DNA of 5,155 nt from Candidatus Methanoprimaticola hominis (GCA_006954465.1 LVVU01000020.1:1-5155), one strand, 5' to 3'; counted from the first letter of the stretch, positions 1 to 5,155 are shown. The notes: a model not told the origin generated them from the sequence alone. Program-made: numbers and translations.

Positions 1-2127
1 TCCGGAACCCTCGAGATCAAAGGAACCTATGGCAAGACTGTATCGGTATCTGGATTTACGACAACCACTAGTTTCTCCGGTGTTTCCGTGAAGAACGCCG
101 GATCCGTCGTCATCGACTCCTCCGTTCCTGCAGGATCCAAGCTGACCATCAACAACGTCCTCGCCGGCGCTTCCGTCGATGTCAAGAAGTACACCATGAC
201 CGCCAGCGCTACCGGCGGTATCGAGGTCACCGATGCAGACCTCGTGCTCACAACATTCCGTGACACCCAGGCCAAGGTCGATGTTGATGTCATCCTTTCC
301 GGACAGTCCAACGTCATCGCCATCACATCCGGATATTCCATCGATGGCGACAAGTCCAAGGTCGATGCTTCTGTCTCCGGAATCACGATCGTTTCCGGTA
401 CCTCTACTGTGAAGACGAAGGTTGCCGACAATGTTGTTGCCGGAATCTACAAGGGCAAGCAGTACTCCAAGACGATGGACATCTCCGGAACCGTTTCCGC
501 AGCCTACGCCGTCAAGGAGAACCAGACTCTGTCCACCACCACCAGCGCCAACGCCACTGCGGCTGTAGGAATCACCGCCACCGGAGCCAATGTCGGATTC
601 GCCGTCACCGGCGAGCTGTCCCTCGGAGACAACGTCACCCTGACCAACTCCGTCGGAACCCTCGCTGTCACCGGAACCGTCAAGGCCGGAGAGAAAGCGA
701 CCTTCACCAACTCCGCTACCGTCAAGGTCACCAAGGAAGGAGAGGTCGCTCTCGTCACCAAGACTCTCGATGTCAGCAGTGATGTCATTGCCACTACGTA
801 CGTCACCAAGGTCAAGGACAGCACCGGAAAGGAGATCTCGACCAACCACTACGTCGACATCAACAAAGCCCTCGCTGCTGCATCCGCCGAGGGATCCGAG
901 ATCAAGACCCTGACCATGCTCGCCGACCAGACGGTCAACGCCGACGCAACCCTGAAGGACGGAGTCACCCTGGGCATCAAAGCCAATGATCTCTCGATCG
1001 ACAAGGCCGACGCCGAGATCACCCTGACCATCGCCAAGGGCGCCACCGTCAAGGGATCCGGAGAGATTGACGTCAAGGACACCCTCTTCGCCGAGGACAA
1101 GACCAACGTCAAGGTCACTAACATCGTTTCCGATGTCAAGACCGAGGAGATCGGTGCGGACGGCAAGGCCCTCAAGAACGGATGGGCCAAGTGGACCAAC
1201 CTCACCGTCGCTCTCGCAGAGGCACCCGAGGGATCCGCCATCACCGTCACCGGAGACAGCGTTACCCTCGAGTCCAACACCCCCGTGAAGGCCGGAGTCA
1301 CCCTCGTGATCCCCGCCACTTCATACATGGTCCTCAACAGCGGAGTCACCCTCACCGTCGACGGTATCCTGAAGACGGACGGACAGATCTACGCCAAGGG
1401 AGGATTCGACCTCACTGCTCAGAAGGTCGCCAACACCGCGGCTTCTGGAGAGAGATCCAACGCCAAGTACTCCAGCACCGTCATCGTCAACGGAAAGCTG
1501 ATGTCCGGAATCGAGACCGTCTACGGCAACGGAGAATACGCCGACGTCGAGGATAAGAACAGAGCCGTTGGAGTTTACGACGCTCTCTTCAAGAGCGGTA
1601 ACGGAGCACCCATCGCCGGTGCCTACTACACCGAGGGAGCCTACTACGTCATCGCCGGTCTCGAGACCGCCCTGAAGGACGTCTCCGTCATCGAGTCCGA
1701 CATCCAGATCCACGGAAAGGTCGTCGCAGGCGACATCTCCGTCAAGGGAACCGAGAACCTCACCAAGATCATCGTCAAGAACGATGCTACGATCAGTGCA
1801 TCGATCACCGCCAACAGCGGTCTGATCGGAACCGCCCTGTCCGTCAAGTCCATCGCTCTGGACGGAGTCACCCTCGTCGTCGAGAGCGATACCAAGGCCG
1901 GATACTTCACCGGATCCGCCGTCATCGGCGATGCTTCCGTCACCGCCAACCACGCGACTGGATTCGAGTTCTCCGTCAAGGACTCCAAGGCCTTCGTGAA
2001 GGGAACCGTCAAGATCGACAGCGACAAGACCGATGCCTTCGGAATCGCCGCTGCACCGATGAGAACTTCGCAGTCGAAGTCAATGACAAGACTGATGGTG
2101 GTGTCGTCACCAGGTACAACGCTATGA
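1..2127 (+). CDS. Large adhesin-like surface protein, 5'-truncated by the window, ends by frameshift
   Basis: Frame 1 is open from the first base, so the true start lies upstream; no signal peptide or start codon is visible, and the GTG at 88 is simply an internal Val codon. About 685 residues belong to the real protein (to about base 2055), followed by 23 out-of-frame residues before the TGA. The protein is rich in Thr, Val, Ser, Ala, Gly and Lys, has no cysteine, and has only about three arginines before the shift. It consists of short beta-strand units such as GVTL-hydrophobic and xVxGxL, typical of right-handed beta-helix or stacked beta-repeat adhesins. Two modules start with a Y/W-x(2-3)-I/L-x(2)-AL-A-A-x-EGS motif (from 850 and 1192). 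Several N-x-S/T sequons, for example NQT, NVT and NLT, would allow archaeal N-glycosylation. The role is inferred: extracellular, wall or S-layer associated, possibly binding host or neighbouring cells. No catalytic motif is seen. It is the same gene as the open frame 2124-3107. Confidence 0.8.
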   Translation, partial: SGTLEIKGTYGKTVSVSGFTTTTSFSGVSVKNAGSVVIDSSVPAGSKLTINNVLAGASVDVKKYTMTASATGGIEVTDADLVLTTFRDTQAKVDVDVILSGQSNVIAITSGYSIDGDKSKVDASVSGITIVSGTSTVKTKVADNVVAGIYKGKQYSKTMDISGTVSAAYAVKENQTLSTTTSANATAAVGITATGANVGFAVTGELSLGDNVTLTNSVGTLAVTGTVKAGEKATFTNSATVKVTKEGEVALVTKTLDVSSDVIATTYVTKVKDSTGKEISTNHYVDINKALAAASAEGSEIKTLTMLADQTVNADATLKDGVTLGIKANDLSIDKADAEITLTIAKGATVKGSGEIDVKDTLFAEDKTNVKVTNIVSDVKTEEIGADGKALKNGWAKWTNLTVALAEAPEGSAITVTGDSVTLESNTPVKAGVTLVIPATSYMVLNSGVTLTVDGILKTDGQIYAKGGFDLTAQKVANTAASGERSNAKYSSTVIVNGKLMSGIETVYGNGEYADVEDKNRAVGVYDALFKSGNGAPIAGAYYTEGAYYVIAGLETALKDVSVIESDIQIHGKVVAGDISVKGTENLTKIIVKNDATISASITANSGLIGTALSVKSIALDGVTLVVESDTKAGYFTGSAVIGDASVTANHATGFEFSVKDSKAFVKGTVKIDSDKTDAFGIAAAPMRTSQSKSMTRLMVVSSPGTTL
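850..1080 (+). repeat. Beta-helix module, copy 1 (protein-level repeat)
   Basis: The encoded segment starts YVDINKALAAASAEGSEI, continues with a strand-rich stretch (LKDGVTLGI, ITLTIAKGATV) and ends GSGEIDVKD. It aligns with the segment encoded from 1192 through matching GK, N, AL-A, EGS, GVTL and TLT positions, including the lead-in upstream of both. The opening motif (aromatic, then L/I-x-x-A-L/I, then A..GS/D, then alternating hydrophobics) is known from many bacterial and archaeal beta-helix surface proteins. The similarity lies mainly at protein level; the DNA has diverged. Confidence 0.55.
1192..1398 (+). repeat. Beta-helix module, copy 2 (protein-level repeat)
   Basis: The encoded segment starts WTNLTVALAEAPEGSAITV, has two GVTL strands (VKAGVTLVIP and NSGVTLTVDG) and ends TDGQIYAK. 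It is the partner of the module at 850-1080, about 340 bases downstream of it. A weaker third relative may begin near 1621 (AYYTEGAYYVIAGLETALKD). The module supports a stacked beta architecture for the whole protein. Confidence 0.5.
2050..2060 (+). other. Frameshift site within the surface-protein gene
   Basis: Surface-protein sequence is in frame 1 up to the codons for FGIAAA (ending at 2055) and resumes in frame 3 at ACC GAT GAG AAC (from 2055), giving FGIAAA-TDENFAV when joined. This is the change expected from loss of one base near 2055. The 23 residues read in frame 1 beyond this point contain two Arg and three Met and do not resemble the rest of the protein. There is no slippery heptamer, homopolymer or short tandem repeat here. 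A sequencing or assembly error, or a recent inactivating deletion, is therefore more likely than programmed frameshifting or phase variation. Confidence 0.8.
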
Positions 2128-3107
2128 CCGTCGCCTCTGGTGCTACTTTCACCGCCGAGAAGGCCAGTGGAACCATTGAGGCGCTCGTCGTCGACGGAAC
2201 CCTCAGTGTTCCCGCCAACAAGTCGATGACCGTCACTGAGCTGACCGTCAACGGAACCGTTTCCGTCGATGCGGCCACCAGCACGTCCGCCTCCGGAACC
2301 CTCAATGTTACGAACCTGTACATCGGAATCACCGAGAAGGACACGACCGGTGCCGAGGCCGCATTCAGCGGACCTGTCACCCCGGGAACGAATGCGAAGA
2401 TTCTCGTCTCCAACGATGCTTCAGTCGATGACGTGTTCGCAGATGATCTCAAGGATCTGACAAGCACTGTCTTCAGCGTGAACGGATCCGTTTGGTTCAC
2501 CGCCTACACGAATGCTGCGACCGACGTTCCTTCTGTCACCGTCAAGAACGTCCCTGTTGAGAATGTCAACCTCAAGGGATGGGCCGACAAGGACGGAAAG
2601 ATTGTCATGGACAGTACTGCTGATAACGCAAAGGTTCTCTGGACCTTCAAGATTGGCGCCTACGAGAGCCTGACCGCGGTCATCGACACCCAGGTCTACA
2701 AGATTGTCGTTAAGGCCGACGAAGGTATCGCCGACGTCTACCTTAACGGACAGGCCATGGCATACGGACTCGTCAGCAGCGGTAGCGATTACTACTACGC
2801 GTACTCCTCCACTGTTGCAGCCGGTTCCTACAAGGTCACCTACACCCTGAAGAACGGATGGTCCGGCGACGCCAAGCTCGCCGGAGACAACGTCTCCGGA
2901 ATGAGCTTCAGTGTCTCCGGCAGCTACGCCGCAGATAAGGTCTACCAGCTCACCGGAGTCGAGAAGTCCGGATACGTCGAGCCTGTCACTCCCTCCGAGG
3001 ACAAGGACGACGACGGACTCACGATCACCGACTACCTGCTCATCGTGCTCGTAGTGCTGATCGTCATCCTCGCTGTCATCGTCGCCATGCGTCTTATGCG
3101 CAGCTGA
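2124..3107 (+). CDS. C-terminal part of the same surface protein, with membrane anchor
   Basis: This frame-3 stretch continues the upstream surface protein. The same frame is meaningful back to about 2055 (residues TDENFAVEVNDKTDGG), so the ATG at 2124 is an internal Met and not a true start; no ribosome binding site precedes it. Counting from that Met, residues 1-60 are further beta-repeat sequence (VVDGTL, TVNGTV). Residues about 195-275 (IVVKADEGIADVYLNG to FSVSG) look like a beta-sandwich domain. Residues 287-300 are a Pro/Asp/Glu-rich linker (PVTPSEDKDDDG). Residues 305-322 are one hydrophobic helix, followed by RLMRS. That arrangement fits an archaeal surface protein held in the cytoplasmic membrane by its C-terminus with the bulk outside. 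No cysteine is present, and the only arginines downstream of the Met are in the basic tail. Automatic annotation would probably call this a separate hypothetical protein. Confidence 0.8.
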   Translation: MTVASGATFTAEKASGTIEALVVDGTLSVPANKSMTVTELTVNGTVSVDAATSTSASGTLNVTNLYIGITEKDTTGAEAAFSGPVTPGTNAKILVSNDASVDDVFADDLKDLTSTVFSVNGSVWFTAYTNAATDVPSVTVKNVPVENVNLKGWADKDGKIVMDSTADNAKVLWTFKIGAYESLTAVIDTQVYKIVVKADEGIADVYLNGQAMAYGLVSSGSDYYYAYSSTVAAGSYKVTYTLKNGWSGDAKLAGDNVSGMSFSVSGSYAADKVYQLTGVEKSGYVEPVTPSEDKDDDGLTITDYLLIVLVVLIVILAVIVAMRLMRS

Positions 3108-3160
3108 ATGCGATTCCGTTCTCGAAAGGGAATAAGCAAGTAACCTGAACAGCAAACTTC

Positions 3161-3178
3161 GGGGGCCGCAAGGCCCCC
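3161..3178 (+). terminator. GC-rich hairpin after the surface-protein gene
   Basis: A perfect 7-bp stem, GGGGGCC (3161-3167) with GGCCCCC (3172-3178), closes a GCAA tetraloop of the stable GNRA class, 53 bases after the stop codon at 3105-3107. No T-run follows (the next bases are ATCATTCAT), so it is not a classical intrinsic terminator; archaeal termination usually depends on T-tracts. It may instead define or protect the mRNA 3' end. The hairpin itself is certain from sequence; its role is inferred. Confidence 0.5.
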
Positions 3179-3369
3179 ATCATTCATCCAAACCGAAACA
3201 GTCCCTCAAGGACTTTACAAAACAATTGCGTCAGCGCACGCTTCTTCCTTCACCGCTTCATCCGAAGCATCTCACTTCTCACTCTAACATCACATCCTCA
3301 CATAATCACGCTAAACCCGGCCGGACGGTCAAATTTTCATGTGTGTATTCCGCCGTCCAGCCCTTCTTA

Positions 3370-3392
3370 CGCGAGGACTCTCACTCCTTGCG
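3370..3392. repeat. Hairpin 1 with CTCTCAC loop
   Basis: CGCGAGGA (3370-3377) pairs with TCCTTGCG (3385-3392), 8 bp including one G-T (G-U in RNA) pair, around the 7-base loop CTCTCAC (3378-3384). The same loop sequence closes a second, stronger hairpin 41 bases further on. The stems differ in sequence, so this is not a simple duplication. Function unknown. Confidence 0.5.
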
Positions 3393-3414
3393 GGACCATG
3401 GTCTAAACTCTTTA

Positions 3415-3441
3415 TCCGACGGGGCTCTCACCCCCGTCGGA
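3415..3441. repeat. Hairpin 2 with CTCTCAC loop, perfect 10-bp stem
   Basis: TCCGACGGGG (3415-3424) pairs perfectly with CCCCGTCGGA (3432-3441) around CTCTCAC (3425-3431). This is the strongest stem in the intergenic region. No T-run follows on either strand within a few bases, so a terminator role is not clearly supported. The loop has the form of a tRNA-Glu(CUC) anticodon loop, but no D-arm, T-arm or acceptor stem can be placed around it. Confidence 0.55.
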
Positions 3442-3818
3442 ATTCGCATCCCAGAAAGTCGATCCACATGGATGATGACAAATTGGAATCGCTCCAGTCG
3501 AATCCCCGGGCATAATCGGAGCGAGCGATGTTCGGCAAATACAGGTACTTGCGATAATGCAGATCTATTCATTACCGAGTCACACGAAAAGCGATCGACA
3601 TGAAGAGAAGGGCCTTGGACCGGTCGCTCTGCGTATTCGTTATCAGAATACTGTTATTTGACTTCAAAAGGGCCGCATCACCATTGAAGTGTTGATGAGA
3701 TTTGAAACCTACGCGGATTCTGCATGGATTTCTGATACCATCGGTGCAATGGAATCGATGGCTCACGCTGGTTTCATGCTCCGAACGCCATCCAACCTGG
3801 TGGCATCCTGATCATCAA

Positions 3819-3856
3819 CCGGTACGGGAATGAGCGAAGCGAGTGGATCGTACCGG
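3819..3856. repeat. REP-like inverted repeat enclosing GAGCGAAGCGAG
   Basis: CCGGTACG (3819-3826) pairs perfectly with CGTACCGG (3849-3856). The 22-base interior carries GAGCGAAGCGAG (3832-3843), which contains tandem AGCGA units and could itself fold as a GC-GAA-GC minihairpin. A second small stem (3862-3875) and a palindrome, CCGTCGACGG (3879-3888), follow at once. This cluster lies just outside the inferred end of the insertion sequence. Some IS110/IS1111 elements are known to insert at palindromic or REP-type sites, so it could be part of the target. That link is inference. Confidence 0.45.
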
Positions 3857-3912
3857 CTTTCGGATCGGTCGATCCTGTCCGTCGACGGGCCACGTTATTT
3901 TCGACGCCTCAT

Positions 3913-4060
3913 CAGAGCGCCTCCTGGCTCCGGCCTCTGTCGAATACGCTTTCCGGAAGGTTGTTAATCGAAGGTGCTACGGGTCGCATCCCTAGCCCTT
4001 CAACGGAATATCTCCGTCTTTTGCGCAAACGATGTCGACGATACAAGGAACGGGCAAGCC
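3913..4060 (-). ncRNA. Candidate bridge RNA region in the non-coding end of the IS
   Basis: The non-coding stretch after the transposase stop can form consecutive stem-loops: 4003-4007/4013-4017 (loop of 5), 3970-3974/3997-4001 continuing into 3976-3979/3993-3996 and 3981-3983/3990-3992 (12 bp with two single-base bulges, loop of 6), and 3913-3921/3932-3939 (8 bp with one bulge, loop of 10). IS110-family elements are known to transcribe a roughly 150-250-base bridge RNA from their non-coding end, after the gene in IS1111-type members. It has two internal loops that pair with target and donor DNA. Position, size and stem-loop density fit; transcription, exact ends and guide pairing are not demonstrated. 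If the element instead belongs to the IS110 subgroup, the RNA would lie upstream of the gene, outside this window. Confidence 0.4.
3918..3929 (+). repeat. Probable sub-terminal inverted repeat of the IS, transposase-3' end
   Basis: CGCCTCCTGGCT here is the reverse complement of AGCCAGAGGCG at 5142-5152 apart from one extra C. The two copies face each other across the transposase gene and its 3' non-coding end, as expected of IS1111-type sub-terminal repeats. GCCTC also occurs at 3906-3910 and 3933-3937, so a low-complexity coincidence is possible. Confidence 0.45.
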
Positions 4061-5116
4061 TCACGACCTGTAGGGCGTCTTCGTCTTCAGTATTGTATAG
4101 ATCTTGTGCGCCATCTTATTCGAGCATGCCAACAAGGCCTTCTTGTGGGGGAATCCTCTGTTCCTCAAACGATCGTAGAACCTCGACACGTCGGATACGC
4201 GGTCCTTGTCTTGAGAGATGTGTATGAATGTCCCTGTCACGAGCATCTCTCTAGCGATATCGTCTCCTCTGCGTGTTATCCCGCAGCGGACCGAATGGTC
4301 CGCTGATTCCCTTTGCTTCGGAACCACGCCGTGGTATGCGGCATACGCACCAGGGGATGTGAAGCGATCGATATCGATGATCATGGCCGAGAGATAGGAT
4401 GCAGTGACTATGCCGAATCCGGGGATGGAGTATATCAGTTGGAACGTCTCATCGTCCTTGAACTCCTTCAATATCTCGTTCTTGATCCTTCTCATCCTAT
4501 CCCTCTGGTGTCTGGCCTCATCGATGAGCAGCCTCATCGATGAATCCGCCACCTTATCGAGTTCACGGAGAGTAGCCTCCGATACGATGTCCCTCCCCGG
4601 AACACTGACGGCGATTCCTCTGGCCAGGATGTACGATCTGATTCTGCGACGGAGATCGGAGAGGTCGGACGATGCATGGGCATAGGTCCTGCATAGCTGT
4701 CTCCGATTGAGCTGCTCGGCCGTCACCATGAGACATGTGGAGAATTCCTTCTCCCCGTCCAGATAGCGGCGCGCGTAGTGCGCCAACTCTCTGCAATCAT
4801 GATAATCTGTCTTCTTGACGGACATCGTTATACGGAACAGGTCGCTTGCATTGGCAACCACGACGGTGCACCCTAGATCCGTGAGTATCCAGAACACCTC
4901 ATGGGTCTTGGTGCTGTTCTCGATCAGGATCAGATGCTCCCGATCCTTCAGCCAATAGGCCGCTCTGCTCAGAGTCGCTTTATCCGCAGGAGTCGATCTG
5001 AACTCCTTGTTGAACTCCATGCAGAACTCCGTTTCTTCGATGTCCTCATCGTTCTGCGGCACTGCGAAGGAGGTCAGCTTCTTCGAGTGCACGTCTATCC
5101 CAATCGCCAGACACAT
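4061..5116 (-). CDS. IS110-family transposase (DEDD recombinase)
   Basis: A complete 351-residue protein, in the usual size range for the family. The N-terminal RuvC-like DEDD domain shows D8 (IGIDVHSK), E66 (LILIENST) and D104/D107 (KKTDYHDCRELA), the expected catalytic tetrad. A charged, probably helical linker follows (about residues 140-222). The C-terminal Transposase_20 domain begins at YSIPGFGIVTASYLSAMI (about 229-246), continues through DIDRFTSPGAYAAYHGVVPKQRES, and carries the conserved RCGITRRGDDIAREML. S271 is the probable catalytic serine; the usual SG is SA here. Known chemistry: IS110 recombinases work as RuvC/serine hybrids guided by an element-encoded bridge RNA. The ATG at 5116 is supported by GGAAGTGA four bases upstream and by the domain starting at once. 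No frameshift or missing catalytic residue is seen, so the enzyme may be active. The style (IENSTKTH, KTPY C-terminus) fits archaeal members. Confidence 0.95.
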   Translation of the reverse strand: MCLAIGIDVHSKKLTSFAVPQNDEDIEETEFCMEFNKEFRSTPADKATLSRAAYWLKDREHLILIENSTKTHEVFWILTDLGCTVVVANASDLFRITMSVKKTDYHDCRELAHYARRYLDGEKEFSTCLMVTAEQLNRRQLCRTYAHASSDLSDLRRRIRSYILARGIAVSVPGRDIVSEATLRELDKVADSSMRLLIDEARHQRDRMRRIKNEILKEFKDDETFQLIYSIPGFGIVTASYLSAMIIDIDRFTSPGAYAAYHGVVPKQRESADHSVRCGITRRGDDIAREMLVTGTFIHISQDKDRVSDVSRFYDRLRNRGFPHKKALLACSNKMAHKIYTILKTKTPYRS

Positions 5117-5120
5117 GGTC

Positions 5121-5128
5121 TCACTTCC
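5121..5128 (-). promoter_or_regulatory. Ribosome binding site of the transposase
   Basis: On the - strand GGAAGTGA precedes the ATG by four bases (GACC). It matches the archaeal/bacterial anti-Shine-Dalgarno complement GGAGGTGA at seven of eight positions. It supports the start at 5116. No clear TATA/BRE promoter is visible in the remaining 27 bases of window. Confidence 0.6.
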
Positions 5129-5141
5129 TTTGGGACCAAAC

Positions 5142-5152
5142 AGCCAGAGGCG
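5142..5152 (-). repeat. Probable sub-terminal inverted repeat of the IS, transposase-5' end
   Basis: AGCCAGAGGCG on the + strand, 25 bases before the transposase ATG, is the partner of 3918-3929. Three bases remain to the window edge, so the element's tip is at or just beyond the end of the sequence. Confidence 0.45.
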
Positions 5153-5155
5153 ACA

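Larger units (their letters stand above)
3181..3909. other. Gene-free intergenic region rich in potential hairpins
   Basis: No convincing gene was found on either strand. The small open frames here (for example 3226-3603 on + and 3572-3766 on -) encode His/Arg/Ser-rich sequence with no recognisable domain and a codon pattern unlike the flanking genes. The region opens with a 5-bp hairpin (3200-3214) and a G-poor, pyrimidine-rich tract (about 3240-3316). Potential stems follow at 3323-3328/3353-3358, 3370-3377/3385-3392, 3415-3424/3432-3441, 3489-3495/3518-3524, 3633-3638/3646-3651, 3661-3667/3684-3690, 3738-3745/3754-3761, 3787-3792/3799-3804, 3819-3826/3849-3856 and 3862-3867/3870-3875, with a palindrome at 3879-3888. 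No tRNA, rRNA or CRISPR array was recognised. Confidence 0.6.
3910..5155 (-). mobile_element. IS110-family insertion sequence (IS1111-like layout), right edge at or beyond window end
   Basis: The element is defined by its DEDD/Transposase_20 recombinase gene (5116-4061, - strand). A near-perfect inverted repeat, 3918-3929 and 5142-5152, brackets the gene plus about 130 bases of non-coding DNA beyond its stop. Such short sub-terminal inverted repeats, with a short leader before the gene and a longer non-coding end after it, are characteristic of the IS1111 subgroup; classical IS110 members lack inverted repeats and carry the long non-coding part before the gene. The implied size, about 1.25 kb, is normal for the family. 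Exact tips cannot be called: the left limit is approximate and the window ends 3 bases beyond the outer edge of the right repeat. IS110 elements usually make no target duplication, so none was used as evidence. Confidence 0.65.

Noticed and set aside
2050..2060. Programmed -1 frameshifting or phase-variable slippage
   Set aside because: No X-XXY-YYZ slippery heptamer, homopolymer or short tandem repeat occurs at the junction (GCTGCACCGATG).
2124..2127. ATGA overlap suggesting two translationally coupled genes
   Set aside because: Frame 3 carries matching surface-protein sequence from about 2055, well before the ATG, there is no ribosome binding site, and the frame-1 tail is unlike the protein. 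A single broken gene explains it better.
27..3155. Long antisense and alternate-frame open frames across the surface-protein gene
   Set aside because: They mirror the biased codon use of the + strand gene (few stops on the opposite strand) and encode low-complexity sequence without domains.
3347..3460. tRNA-Glu(CUC) gene around the CTCTCAC loops
   Set aside because: Anticodon-like arms exist, but no D-arm, TTCRA-type T-arm with a paired stem, or 7-bp acceptor stem fits around either of them, even loosely.
3472..3478. Box C of a C/D small RNA (ATGATGA)
   Set aside because: No CTGA box D follows at a suitable distance and no terminal stem is present. A second TGATGA/CTGA pair near 3692-3735 lacks a proper box C and flanking complementarity.
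3226..3766. Small open reading frames on both strands (3226-3603, 3381-3572, 3572-3766)
   Set aside because: They have no recognisable domain, His/Arg/Ser-rich composition, codon use unlike the real genes, and no convincing ribosome binding site. They overlap hairpin structures.
3200..3900. CRISPR array
   Set aside because: There are no regularly spaced identical direct repeats; the hairpins differ in stem sequence and spacing and no cas gene is nearby.
3867..3991. Similarity of the stem-loop segment GGTCGCATCC (3982-3991) to flank GGTCGATCC (3867-3875) as a target-guide match
   Set aside because: It is short, needs a one-base gap, and lies about 40 bases from the inferred element end, so it is within chance expectation for GC-rich sequence.
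3961..4796. Open frames opposite or overlapping the transposase gene
   Set aside because: They are shadows of the well-supported DEDD transposase and encode no recognisable protein.

Overview
The window looks archaeal, most likely from a host-associated methanogen of the Methanomassiliicoccales (Methanomethylophilus-like). This is an inference from three things: a large cysteine-free, Thr/Val/Ser-rich surface protein with a C-terminal membrane anchor; an archaeal-type IS110-family transposase; and moderately GC-rich codon use favouring GGA, TCC and ACC. No rRNA, tRNA or methanogenesis gene is present, so the lineage cannot be fixed from this window alone.

Left part (1-3107, + strand): the 3' portion of one very large cell-surface, adhesin-like gene whose N-terminus and signal peptide lie outside the window. 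It is broken by a one-base frame change near 2055. The first part runs in frame 1 and would stop at 2125-2127; the second runs in frame 3 to 3107. Joined across the shift, about 1035 residues are visible. They form beta-strand-rich repeats, at least two modules with the Y/W...AL-A-A..EGS motif that begins beta-helix regions in many adhesins, a C-terminal beta-sandwich-like segment, an acidic linker, one transmembrane helix and a short basic tail. A GC-rich hairpin at 3161-3178 follows the gene.

Middle part (3108-4060): about 950 bases with no credible protein-coding gene. It is rich in potential hairpins, including two with the same 7-base loop (CTCTCAC) and a perfect 8-bp stem around a GAGCGAAGCGAG motif.

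Right part (about 3910-5155, - strand): an IS110-family insertion sequence. Its 351-residue DEDD/Transposase_20 recombinase is encoded by 5116-4061. A near-perfect 11/12-base inverted repeat (3918-3929 and 5142-5152) brackets the recombinase gene and about 130 bases of hairpin-rich non-coding DNA beyond its stop codon. This layout resembles the IS1111 subgroup, in which the non-coding end after the gene encodes a bridge RNA that guides recombination. A bridge RNA here is the most interesting hypothesis in the window, but it is unproven. The window's right edge cuts the element at or very near its terminus.

The two genes show no sign of working together. The picture is a surface-protein locus with a mobile element inserted in the structured intergenic DNA downstream, oriented tail to tail with the surface gene.
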